A stretch of 64,000 bases of DNA, taken from positions 38,254,001-38,318,000 of the forward strand of contig NC_091046.1 in the NCBI RefSeq assembly GCF_963966145.1, given 5' to 3'. The notes under the pieces were generated by a model, which worked only from the letters and a program-made list of their open reading frames with translations, was not told the DNA's origin and did not search any database. Both the position numbers and the translations under genes were made by a program. The stretch is from Tenebrio molitor. Its lineage: Eukaryota; Arthropoda; Insecta; Coleoptera; Tenebrionidae. Of the stretch, positions 53,732-64,000 are shown piece by piece. The stretch's first letter is position 1. The number at the start of each line of letters is the position of its first letter.

Positions 53732-56700
53732 TCAAAATTCGCGACCACAACTGCAAGGATCGTTATGATCAGAAGCCGAATCGGCATCCCCGAGTCCCGG
53801 AACGGTCGTATTGTACGACTCTTTAAGGAAGTTAACGTGTCCTTGAAGACTTCTGATCCGCATTTGAGCATCTTCAAAGTTCTCGTGGAGATTGTTAATT
53901 TGCGATTGCATCTTCTGCCGGATTTCGTCCCTGTCCTTCTGTGCAGTCCTCGCTTGGGCCCTGCTCTGCGCCAGCTGCCTCTCCAAATCGGAAATTTGGT
54001 TCTGCATGGACCTTCTGACAGTTTCGCATCGTTCTTTGTTCCTCGCCACTTGACGGGCCGATTCCTCGCGGACCGACTCCAACTGAGCCGAGAGTTGGGC
54101 TATCTCGTGCAGTTTTGACTGCAGCTCCCTTTCGTTTTCTTCTAGAGCTTCCTCGGCCTTTGTTAGTTCTTGTCTGAGCTCGAAGTTCTCGTCTTGTAGT
54201 TCGTTCACTTTGGCTTCCAACTCTTCTATGCGAGCCAGCATGGTGGTTTTTTCGTCTGCCCCTAACATATTGTCGCTGCGGACTTTGTCCATCTGCTCGG
54301 TAATTTCGGCTATCTTGTCCTTGTATATTTGGAGATCTCGGTTTAGGGCCTCGTTGTTGCGTTCCGCTAGAAGATGCATCTGTTGCGTTTCTTGCAGTTT
54401 CAGCTGTGTGCTTTTCAGCAAATCTGGAAGAGGCAACAGCTCCTGCAACTTCTCTTGAAACTGACTCTTGACTCTCTGAATTTCTAAATTGACTTGTTCG
54501 TTCACTCGATTTGCGTCCATTTCTAACATGTCGATCTGTCTTTTCTGCTCCTCGACTTCTTGCTGAGCCTCCAGATACTAACAATCTTTAATTAACATCA
54601 CGAAATTTAAAAAAGCACTCGAACCTTATTGCGGTAGTCGTCCAATTGTCCTTGCTGATCTTGAATGAAAGATCTCAACTCCTCCAGTTCATCTTGAGCC
54701 TCTCTGAATCTCTGCTTAGCCACCGCCAGTTGCTGCTCTTGTTCGATCAGCTGCTCTTTTGACCCTAAAAACTGTAAACACATCACAATTAAATCAATTC
54801 CCATCTGATAAGGCACAAATCTACTTTGTTATTGTCAGTCTTCAAACTCTTCAAGGTCCTTTCCAACTCTTTCACTCTATCTTCGAGAGCTTTTCTTGCT
54901 TCTTCTGCTTCTTTAGCGGTTGTTTTAAGTTTTTCATTATCGGCTCGAAGTCCTGCTACTTCTGTTACTTTTCCCTTAAAGTCATCTTGTAACCTGCAAT
55001 ACTGTTCCCTTAACTCTCTCAACTGTTGATCCGTGCAAGGCAATATGCACGGACTACAGGGTGGGCACGGTGGAGCACAAGGATAAGGATGACACAAAGG
55101 AGGACAAATGATGACTTTTTTGTGTTGTTCTAAATGTTCTCTTTCGGTTTGTACTGCAGTGAGTTCAGTTTGCATACTTTTAACATCATTTTCCATGTCG
55201 CAAAGTTGTTTTTCCTAAAAATTACACTTTTCCCTAAAAATATATTTCCACATTTACTCCTACCAAGAGTTTGGTGGTTTCGGAATATTCGTTTAAGCGA
55301 TATTCTATGTCGGCAGGACACGGTCCTTTGCCCTTTCCACACGGCATCCTTTTCTGTTTTAAACTTGTTTGTTTGCGGCCACAAATCTGAAATTATGACT
55401 ATGCAAGCATGAACTGGATAAAAATTTGCAAAATTTACTTGCTGAACTTTGTCGTTTAATACTGAATTTTCCTTACAGAGTAATCGCATCTCACATTGAA
55501 TTGTGCAGAGTTTTCTCTGTAGGTATTCGATTGTCTGGTCTTTATTGAGTAAATCGGATTGTAGTTTGTACCTGGAATTTTTTTTTAATTATTTCATTTT
55601 GATTTTTTTCTAAAGCTTAAAATTTCTCATTTTGACACAAATTGATAGAATTTTGAATGTTTACATCGTTACCAAGCAATTAGAAATCTCATCAAATTAA
55701 AATATCAATAATTTATTTAACAACATTTATCAATCCAGCTCACCTCATTCCTTCTAAATCTGCATTTTCTGCAGCTAACCTCTCCTGCATTGTGTAGCTA
55801 TCGCTCAGCCTCTTGGCGAATTTCGGTACAACCGACTGTAAAAATGTTGTCTGTTGGTACTACCTACTTAATTAACACATGTAAAATCACTAACCATTGG
55901 AATATTAACATCCTTGTTGTTAAGTTGAGTGCATGGAGAACTGCAGCTTCTTCGTTTCTTATCGTCACACAGTATCAATTTCGGTATGTTGTTCTCCGTC
56001 ATTCCACACACGACAACTTTAGGCAACACGTCTTCGTTGTGTCGCACTTGAAGAGGTGTGTCGGGAGGGATCATTTTGTCAAAGAGGTTAGTTTGGGCAA
56101 TGAGAAACTGAATCCGCTTGGTTTTCTCCTCGAAGAGCAACATTTGAGCTTTCAGTTCTTTGTTTTTCTCCTCCAGCTCTTTAGCTTCGGCTTCTGTGTG
56201 TTTTTCTTTCTTCAGTAGCTCAGTCACTCGAATTTTCAGTTCGTAAATGATTTTGGCTGTGGCTTTTGCTTGCTTCTCCGCCTCTTCAAGTTCTCTTAAA
56301 ACGGCCGCGTCGATTGCAGGATCAAATTTAAAAACTGACCCATCGCCTCCAGCTTAGAAATGTTACAGTAAATTTGTGTTCAAATGTGGTCTTCAAATAC
56401 CTTTTATCTGTGCTCCTTCTCCTTCCTCCATTCCACCTAGTACTTCTTCTTCCCCTTCTTCTTCCTCTTCACCCTTTATCAAATTAAATTATAAAATTAT
56501 AAAATTAAGCCAAAATTAAGATTAATAGTTTGATTTACTTACCTCCGCCATGGTCCCCAGAAGTTGTTGATTTTCTTCAGTTACCTCAGCTAACTCCGCT
56601 GACGCTTGCTTGATCATCTTTTCCACTTCTTTCATTTCGTCCTCCTGTACAACATTGGAACTTTAAGTATGCTTTACTACTTTTGAGACTTACTTCTTCC

Positions 56701-57575
56701 TCTTCTTCATACTCAGGCTCAGTTTCGGACTCAGGTTCGAGGGCTGCCTGTGGCGGCGGTGGACTGTCCATGGCGACGTCGCCAAACTCTTCCCCATATT
56801 CATCACCGTCTTCTGCCATGTCCGTTGGTGCCTTATCGGCTGAATTGTCGTTATCGATTTCTTTAATTTGTTCAGACTCTGGTGCTATGCTACTTTCGGA
56901 ATGTTTGTTTTTAAGGGTGTGAGTCGAGCCTTTCGAACTGGTCAAAGTATGACTGCTAGGAGAATAAAAGATGTCAACATCAAGTTCCTCGACTTCTTTC
57001 TTAGGTTCAGCAGTTGGTTTTTGTTCTTTTAATCTTACAAGTGGACTCTTGGTTCTTACACTAGAAAGAGTATCAGAAGTAGGTGTCTTTGAAGATGTTT
57101 TTGAAGATTGTTTTTTTGGCTTTTTTTGTTTAAGCGACGCAGCTGACTTTCTCTGCAAAAACAAATGCACTTACTAAAATCGATGGTAGAGTTTAGATAA
57201 TAAACAACACCTTTTTGAGAACCTCGACGGACTTTGAAGGTTTGACTAGACGATTGTGACTTTTCTTGCGAAATACGCTGAAATCGAAGTAATCGTAATT
57301 TCTTAAACTTTGCTTGAAGTAGGAATCGGCGTCTCCGCAGTTGTGGAAAGGTTTAGAAAACAAGACACTGTTCTGCTGAAAAAATTCCAAATTTTGCTGC
57401 AATGATATACTTGAGAAAAAATTCTTTTTGGTAAGTTTGTCGGAACGATTTTTGTCAATGTTTGAGTCAGAATGTTTTAAAACTGGCTTGTTTGGCGGGC
57501 TAATTTTCTTTCTATTCTAAAAAAAAATGTAAACGTCAAAATAATAGTAAATCAATTGTTATTATTTACTTTCAT
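53732..57575 (-). CDS. Odf2: ODF2/cenexin-like coiled-coil protein
   Basis: Twelve predicted exons, in transcript order: 57575-57570, 57516-57211, 57152-56694, 56644-56543, 56473-56401, 56352-55895, 55835-55744, 55571-55439, 55386-55264, 55214-54825, 54771-54625 and 54577-53732, giving 3,135 nt and 1,044 residues. The first coding exon is only MK. A basic and then strongly acidic N-terminal half is followed by near-continuous coiled coil. The C-terminal third aligns well with vertebrate ODF2: LPLPDLLKSTQLKLQETQ corresponds to QLPDILKITEAKLAECQ, and the end GHVNFLKESYNTTV to NYVQFLKSSYANVF. ODF2 builds mother-centriole appendages and sperm-tail fibres. A Cys/Pro-rich insert lies at residues about 621-644, with seven Cys in 24 residues. 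The protein ends CSCGREF. Orthology rests on recognised similarity of the C-terminal region; function in this insect is inferred. Confidence 0.82.
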
Positions 57576-58035
57576 TCTTCAGGAAAAAATTACGTTCTGC
57601 AGGAATTTGATTGTTTCGATGGGTCTGCAGCACAGGATAGAAGATTAGTATGCTTATAGAAATCGTAATAATGTGGTATAAAACACAATATGAATATAAT
57701 ATTGACGCAAATTAGAACAAAAAATTAAGAACTTGTATGTCAATGACACTGCTATTGCGATCCATTAAATGAAATAATAAAAGGCACATCTACTCCCCCA
57801 ATTCTCATTTATGCTTCTACGTGCACATACAAAAATCAGCAAATGTGTCAATAAAATGTTCGCCTAGGACACTTAAATCGTTAAAAAAGTTCTTGCCTTT
57901 AAATAATTTAAAAGCGGCTCTTTGACTTATACCCAAAGTTCGGTGCATTCTACAGTAACAAGGCCCCGAGGAATTTTGTTTCTTTGTTTCTCAACAATTG
58001 TTGCCAGGTAATCAAGTAAAAAAATTCGGTACCTA
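57576..58035. other. Upstream region of the ODF2-like gene
   Basis: Contains the presumed promoter and leader of the minus-strand ODF2-like gene. No TATA box or other clear element was recognised. Confidence 0.5.
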
Positions 58036-58233
58036 CAATTGGCTTCAAAAAAAAATGGGAAACGAAATTTGACCTAATGTGAATTGGAAATTTAATTTGT
58101 CAATTTATGTCAATTTGTGTCTGTTCGACAGTAGTATTTTTGACACATAAGTGCAGTTTTTTAATTATAAAAATTTAATAAAATCTGACAGAACTTTTTC
58201 TGTCAGTTCCCGTTTTTTTTTTGAAGCCAACCG
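58036..58233. mobile_element. MITE, 198 bp, TTGGCTTC ends, copy 2
   Basis: Same termini and inner sequence as 38899-39143, flanked by TA (58034-58035, 58234-58235). It lacks an inner piece of about 35 nt present in copy 1 and carries a short CAATTTATGT duplication. Confidence 0.88.
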
Positions 58234-59074
58234 TATGCGAAACTGCGGATTTGTTTTTAAACCGATGTAGAAGACTTAGATAATAATTTAAGGACACTTT
58301 GCCATCAGTAATCATTTTGTTTCAACTTTATACGAATTTTTTGGTTGTTCAGTATGAGAGCTTTCAGTTTTTAATATTTGTTCATTAACTAGAATTGTCG
58401 GTCTTTCGATATGTTATCAATATTTAACTATCGCACAACAGCACAACATACAGGGTCTTTCAGAACTCGCTCCCCAGAGAAGATGAGGATACACGAGATC
58501 GTATTCGGATGTGTAATTTCAAAGAAAAAAAAATCTAACTTAAAAGATATTCGAGAAAAGACAACTTAAAGTTGACCAATCAGAAATCCACACTTTCAAG
58601 GTGTGTTTGCTGTAATTTTGCGTTACTAGGATTTTATTTAAAAAAAACATCTTTAAAATATGTGGGTGACTGGGGTTTTTGAAGGATGTCAGTGTCAAAT
58701 TAAATTTGTAATAAAAAAAGGCAAAACTTTTATTTATTTGGTCACTATGCTCTAAGAGTCTCCTAGAATCACCCGTAGGCTTTACCCAGAGGGCATTCGA
58801 ACTTGCGGTGGAATGACAGCTTTTCTAATTGCCCTCGAGGCCTTAAAACCCTCGCTACGCTCGTGTTTTAATCTTGTCCCTCGGGCAATTAGAAAAGCCC
58901 AATTTACACAGAAACCTGTTGCATAAATAACTATTAAAACATTTGAACAGTAGCTTTTAATGAGTCCTAAGTCTGTTTAAAATTTCAGGGCTCTAGCTTC
59001 AACCGTTTTAGCAGGACAGAGTCGGCCGGTTACAAACATAATCGCAACCCTACGAGTATATGTTATTGATGCTA
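58234..59074. other. Spacer with one transposon terminus
   Basis: A left terminus CAGGGTCTTTCAGAACTCGC, preceded by TA, starts at 58451, but I could not find its partner. No gene was recognised. The palindrome at 58819-58898 is listed separately. Confidence 0.5.
58819..58898. repeat. Palindromic repeat with CTCGCTACGCTCG core
   Basis: GCTTTTCTAATTGCCCTCGA and its near-complement ending at 58898 enclose CCCTCGCTACGCTCGTG. Same style of core as in R1 (3929-4005). Confidence 0.75.
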
Positions 59075-59306
59075 CGGTGTGATCAAGAATGACTGAGTCT
59101 GGTGGTAACAATGAAATTTGGCAAATTTGAAATTTACCATCAAAGGTTCATTTTTGTAATAGCATAAACATAACCGGCATAACCAAACATGTTTTTAATG
59201 TCGTCTCAAGTTAAAAAATTCAGTCAGCGCAAATTACGAGACAAAAAATACCAGCACTTTTCACCTGTTTCATTGCCAACAGACTCAGCCATTGTTGATC
59301 ACACCG
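59075..59306. mobile_element. MITE, 232 bp, CGGTGTGATCAA ends
   Basis: CGGTGTGATCAAGAATGACT at 59075 and the near-complement ending at 59306 are TA-flanked inverted termini. Noncoding. Confidence 0.85.
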
Positions 59307-59632
59307 TATTTAAACGTACAAATTTCCAAGTTTAATTGTTAATAACTCCATGAGCGGAGGGTTAACAATAAATTGGTATTAGCTATTAGAGTTTTTTGCT
59401 TCTATTTCATCATAGAATAACGTGGTGTAAATATTATGCGCCATTTTTAATACACTCTGTATAGATTTTAAGAAAATTGAAACGAAACTAGCACGTGATC
59501 TATGATAAACCTTATACTTTTGGATTCCTCAAAAATTGTCTGTAGAGTTGGAACGAAATCTTGAGTTGGACCTCATTAATACACTATTTTTCATTAATCA
59601 ACGATTTTTGCGATTTTGACGTCTTGATGATA

Positions 59633-59863
59633 CCGGGTGATCAAAAAGGACTGTTTAAGTTGGCAGTACAATTAAGAAAATTTTATATTTCGGTTATTTA
59701 TAACACTGCAACCGGGTATGTTTTGTTGGTTTATTTGACAAATATCTGATGTAGGTATAGCATTAACGACGACAAGCCATCAACAACCGAAAGTTACTCC
59801 TGTTATACAATTTAAAATACAATTCAGTGTTACCAACTTAAACAGTCCTATTTGATCACCCCG
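59633..59863. mobile_element. MITE, 231 bp, CGGGTGATCAAAAAGG ends
   Basis: CGGGTGATCAAAAAGGACTG at 59633 and the near-complement ending at 59863 are TA-flanked. The inverted repeats extend about 30 bp (TTTAAGTTGG). Nearly the same size as 59075-59306 and with related ends. Confidence 0.88.
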
Positions 59864-60776
59864 TATTTTGATGTATAAACAACCTCGAACATGCATTGTT
59901 TGCACTTACCAACACTGCAGCAGGTAGTGCAGCAGGGTTTTCTATATTTTATAGCTCCATAACTGCACAATTACGAATTCACCTTTTCAAAAGCCGACAT
60001 TTTTGGTTATAATTCGCATGTCATATTTTTCAAAGGTAACTAGGTTTCCTTAGCAACCGTGATTTTTACGTGAAATTGAATGTGAATGGAGTTGACGTCT
60101 TCTGACATTCTTTGTGGAAAAGTGAATGGAAAGTGTTGAAAAATTTAAAAATGGCCTACCCTGAGTACAAAAAAAGGATGAAGTTATTTATAAGGTGTCA
60201 TCTTTATGGAAAAAGATGAAATTGGTTTTGATTTGGCTTTAATTTCAAAATTTGTCACCAAAAAAAAAAAGTTGCGATCAACGAAAAAATGTTGTAATCA
60301 ACTCTTTTGTTAATGGGCGATTAATAATCTCAACTATTAAAGCCACTCACTCGCTACACTCGTTCGTGCTTTAAACAGTTTCGATTATTAATCGCCTTCA
60401 TTAACAAACTAGTTTATTAAATAACTATTGTACAATTAATGGAATAACATATTAAATATTAATTAGCATAGTCGTGCTGCAACATTTGTTGTTTTTAAGG
60501 AAGATACAACATTCTTACAAACTGGAAAGTGCTATACGAAAGAAAACACCAATAAACAATTTATATTTGCATGGTAAATCAAAAATGTTATGTAATTATA
60601 TTATCAATACAATTGCTATTTATATTTATGGTGTTTAATAATTATTATTTGAATTTGAATTTAATTTACGTTAATGTGAATAATAATACACTTTGCTGTA
60701 GGTACTTCGTAATTCAAGCAAATTTCCTTTTGTTTTTTACTAGTATAAATAAAAAGCTCTGGCTATCGGAGTTGTT
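59864..60776. other. Intergenic stretch before the calpain 3' end
   Basis: No gene was recognised. One palindromic element (60309-60405) is listed separately; the remainder is AT-rich. Confidence 0.5.
60309..60405. repeat. Palindromic repeat with CTCGCTACACTCG core
   Basis: GTTAATGGGCGATTAATAAT on the left is mirrored by ATTATTAATCGCCTTCATTA on the right. The core reads CACTCGCTACACTCGTTCGTG. Confidence 0.75.
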
Positions 60777-60782
60777 TTTATT
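60777..60782 (-). terminator. Candidate poly(A) signal for calpain
   Basis: AATAAA on the minus strand, about 90 nt after the stop codon. Confidence 0.45.
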
Positions 60783-60872
60783 ACATTTATATCTTACAAA
60801 TACATAAAAAATTAATTTATAATATACATAGTATATATTTTATATGTACAATTTTGAAGTGATGACGAAATT

Positions 60873-62783
60873 TCAACAAGATAAAGATGATTTGAGCCAC
60901 TGAAAATAATAAAAAGATAATGAGCAAATTCGTAAGAGACCCATTAGATCATCTCACCTCTGCTAAACTTAACTTAACGCTTCCATTTTGTAGAGGGTCT
61001 TTCGTTTTAAAAATATCTGTAAAAATCAATTTTATCCACCGACCAAAATGATGTTCAAGACTTACTAAAAGCAACAGTCAAGTGTAATATGGCAGAAACA
61101 AAATCTCCAAAACGCAAAGTCCCATCTTTTCGCATGTATCTCAGAATTAGCGTAGCTAGAACATCGCTGCTCAGCTGGAACCCCACGGCCAGCAAAGCGT
61201 CTCGAAATCTTTCAGCTTTCAAAATTCCCGTCTTCTCTTTAGTGTGGTTCTTGAACGAAGTTTGCCAAAATTTCAAGCTGCACATCAGGTCTTTGAAGTC
61301 GCTGAATTTCAGTCTGCCCGTGCCAGACAGCTGCAACACAAACAAGTTAAAAACTGTCGAGATTAAGTTTCTCGGCTTACGTCAAATGTGAGTATGACTT
61401 GTCTGCAAACTTCGATCGAAGCGCAGCTTTTGATGTAGTCGTTGGGCAAACAAGCATCTAGAAGCTCTTGGAGTTCAAACGCGTTGACGGTTCGATGCTC
61501 GTCGGCCAGTTGCAGAAACACCGCCTCGTACTGACTGAAGCTTTTCCCGTCGAGCAGCGGTGGAGCTTTGACGATCGCCGACTTCACCAACAGAGGCACA
61601 GTGTCCAGCAGTTTGAGCTTCAGGGGCTTGCTCGAGTAAACCCTCAGCGTGAACCCGGACTCTTGTCCGGGCTCGAATATGGTCGGTATAATCAAATATC
61701 CTCCTTGTTCCAGGTAGCACCTATAACTAACTTGCCGACTGTTTGTGTATTGCGAATTGAACAAAGACTTGTTCCCTTTGAAGAACGTCTTCCCGATCGT
61801 TTCCGTGTTGCTTTTTGGTATCGAATACGCCGTAAATCCTATGACTTTGGGTTCCATTATGCTATGCTGATTGAGCGAGACCACCACCTCCTCCATCTCG
61901 CTCAGAAGCAGATGGAGTTGCGGGTTTATGTGAAAAGTGTCCGGGTTGTTCCTGCACCCTCCGGCAGAGACGCCTTTCAGCCAGTTGCCCTGATATAGCC
62001 TCATCTGCCAAGTGTTTTTGTTGTGCAAACTGGGCTCGTCTCTGCTGGTGTCGCTGTCCAAGTGGATCACTTCCATATGAGTGAAGGTCTTGATGAAGTC
62101 GGGGTACGAGATCCAGAATTCCCCCTCGCCTAGTTTCGTTTGCAGCCGCTCCAAGGAGTTGGGGGAGACCTCCGACCACTCCGCAGAGTCTATGGACCAA
62201 GGACCTGTATAATCCGTCGCCGGGCCCAGAGCGTTTCGCATCTTCACCAACTGAACAGCTTCACCACTGAAGGTCTCCACCTGAAAAAAAAAACTAAGTG
62301 TAAATTCTTCCTCAGGAGAACTCAGTGTCCAGAGTTGCTTATCAGTCGAGCATTCTTTTTACGAAACGGGCCCTCTTCTGTGGATTCTTCGCATAACTTA
62401 TATTTAAATCGCAAGCTTTCACCAATTAAGTAAAAAAGAAAGATACAGTCAAAATTTAATTTGTTTCTTAAAATTCTTTTGCCTATCTTGAATGATAAAT
62501 AAGAGTGATTAAATTTTAACGAACCCTTTCTACTGAATATATTCTGTAGTTGGTTCCTAGTTGAATCCCGTTGGGCAATTTTTCTACGCTGGATCGCATC
62601 TGGAAATTTGGAGGTTGTACAGTGCAGGTAATAATAGAGGTCATGTCTAGAAGTTTGTGCAAAAGTCTGGCACACGTGGTCGCATCTTGCCTGATAGGAA
62701 TACTTTCGGTGATTCCCCCTGTCAAATCAGCCAGTCCGTCCAGTAGCGATCCGTACTTCAAGGCTTCATAAGATCCGTGCAAT
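60873..62783 (-). CDS. Calpain-like pseudoprotease, 3' part (CalpC-like)
   Basis: Visible exons in transcript order are 62783-62525, 62280-61381, 61330-61066, 61016-60958 and 60899-60873, giving about 503 codons ending WLKSSLSC. The upstream part, with the catalytic Cys region, is outside the window. The first exon starts LHGSYEALKYGSLLDGLADL, as in calpain protease core 2. Where active calpains have GHAYSV, this protein has GTNYRI, so the catalytic His is Thr. The Asn motif RNPWG is RNALG: Asn is kept but the Trp is lost. A C2-like domain follows (residue blocks WIVGVSAGG-like GNWLKGVSAGGCRNN). The penta-EF-hand region ends the protein; its second hand (DLSGTGRLKFSDF) keeps a plausible Ca-binding loop and the third is degenerate. 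Drosophila CalpC is a known calpain lacking catalytic residues, so this may be its orthologue (inference). No signal of pseudogenisation is seen. Confidence 0.88.
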
Positions 62784-63288
62784 CTGCATAAAATAAATAA
62801 CAACATTAAACTCACTGATGCGTTTATCTACAAAAACTGTTTTTTATGGTGGAACATGTAATTCGGATGTTCTGGTTCATTTGGCTTTATCATGGGAAAT
62901 TGCCAATGGCTCAGAAAGTACGACTTAAGTCATAGTACACGCAAATGGCGCCGTAACACCTTAAAATCCAAGATAGTGAATTTTCCACCAGTTACAATTA
63001 TGTAGAAATCTACGATCTTACAATGTTCTAGTTTGTAAGTAAAGTAGGTGCTATAAATAATGTTATCAGTGCAATAGATGTTGTATAACATTGGGCTTGA
63101 CTCACCTAACAGGTGATTTAGAAAGTTACTATAATTTTATAGAGGAAGCCCTGTACACTCTTGTATAATGTGAGAGAAAAACTTTGGTACAATCGAAGTT
63201 TTCGGATTAAGTTAAGACAAGGCTTTCGAGGGTCACAACACAACGGGATTATGAATAATTTGTGTTTGTGATTTTATTACTAGATATA
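62784..63288. other. Calpain intron, left part
   Basis: Presumed intron of the calpain gene. No exon was recognised on either strand. Confidence 0.55.
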
Positions 63289-63689
63289 GAGTGTGGAATA
63301 AAATGATTTACATCTAGTTACCTTTGGAATTTTTACACATGTAAATTTTCCTGTACCGGTCTACTTTTTTTTTCGAAGTGCCGAACTATTAGTTCTGTCA
63401 ATAAATGTCATCAATCAAATTATAACAATTATAACAATTGTTACAATTTACTAAATTGAATTAACAAACGTTGGTGGCCACTTTCAACACTAGCTGTGAC
63501 TTGCTTTTGTTAGCTTCCTTTTAATTTCAATCTCAACTTTGCATTCATATCATCCCTTCGCAATAAATCACATTTGGAATTTGGATATTATTTTAAGGTT
63601 AGGCTTTCTTTTTTTTGTAGAGCGGCATTTCGTATTTTTACAAGGGTAATGCAAAGGTAACTAGATGTAAATCATTTTATTCCACACTG
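63289..63689. mobile_element. MITE, 401 bp, AGTGTGGAATAAAATG ends
   Basis: GAGTGTGGAATAAAATGATT at 63289 and its near-perfect complement ending at 63689 extend about 39 bp (TTACATCTAGTTACCTTTG) and are flanked by TA on both sides. It lies in the presumed calpain intron. Confidence 0.88.
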
Positions 63690-64000
63690 TATAAACAACC
63701 ACACAAATTTGCTTTACGTAGAAATGGAATAGCCTCTTGTGTGGTCAGTTTGATTGAAAATAATTATTAGAAACTTGTGTTTTCTGCTTTTTCAGCTTGG
63801 AAGCTTTTACGCAAAAACCACAGTATTTATTATTTGAGAAAGTCAACGCAATTGCCTGGTAGAGACAACGACGATAATAAACTTAATAAGCACTTGGAAG
63901 CTCTTTTAATGAAAGTAAAAACCTGAACGGATTCGATTAAAAAATGGCGCAAGAAAGTAACTGAACGATTCAATTGGCAAGTTAGAAACAACACTATCAG
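63690..64000. other. Right edge, nothing recognised
   Basis: No exon or repeat could be supported in the last 311 bases. Confidence 0.5.

Noticed and set aside
61468..61998. 176-codon plus-strand frame
   Set aside because: Antisense to the long calpain exon, whose minus-strand reading has clear domains.

Overview
The window looks like AT-rich nuclear DNA from an insect, most probably a beetle. The genes are split by short GT-AG introns, and every coding gene recognised is an animal gene. The noncoding DNA is packed with TA-flanked inverted-repeat elements and remnants of Tc1/mariner-type transposases; a tenebrionid-like beetle is my guess from the style of these repeats (inference only). There is no bacterial operon, CRISPR array or rRNA, and I saw no convincing tRNA.

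Layout. Positions 1-11.3 kb are repeat-dominated. They hold a degenerate Tc1/mariner-type transposase, a complete hAT element whose five-exon transposase gene is still open (1033-3738), and two inverted copies of one host repeat (here called R1), both interrupted by younger insertions. From 11.3 to 18.4 kb the minus strand carries the first two coding exons of a gene with an Ig-like segment, separated by a 6.6 kb intron full of mobile elements; its 5' end lies in an unusually GC-rich island (about 17.8-18.4 kb). From 18.4 to 27 kb I see only repeats, several nested inside one another.

From 27.4 kb to the right edge lies a compact block of conserved genes: CTCF (minus, 27395-31348), MOSPD2 (minus, 35175-41293), Nup205 (plus, 42017-48029), TSC1/hamartin (minus, 48407-52855), an ODF2/cenexin-like coiled-coil gene (minus, 53732-57575), and the 3' part of a calpain that has lost the catalytic histidine (minus, 60873-62783, running off the right edge). 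I rebuilt the exon structures of CTCF, MOSPD2, Nup205, TSC1 and ODF2 by hand; each gives one open frame from ATG to stop whose total length divides by three.

The genes do not form a single pathway: genome insulation (CTCF), ER contact-site tethering (MOSPD2), nuclear pore scaffold (Nup205), mTORC1 control (TSC1), centriole/cilium or sperm tail (ODF2) and a pseudoprotease (calpain). MOSPD2 and Nup205 are divergent with about 0.7 kb between start codons. Nup205 and TSC1 are convergent, with candidate poly(A) signals that cross. The points most worth a second look are the intact hAT gene and its threefold nesting, a 51-nt in-frame intron inside zinc finger 8 of CTCF, the dead calpain, the Cys/Pro-rich insert in ODF2, and the new Ig-type gene start.
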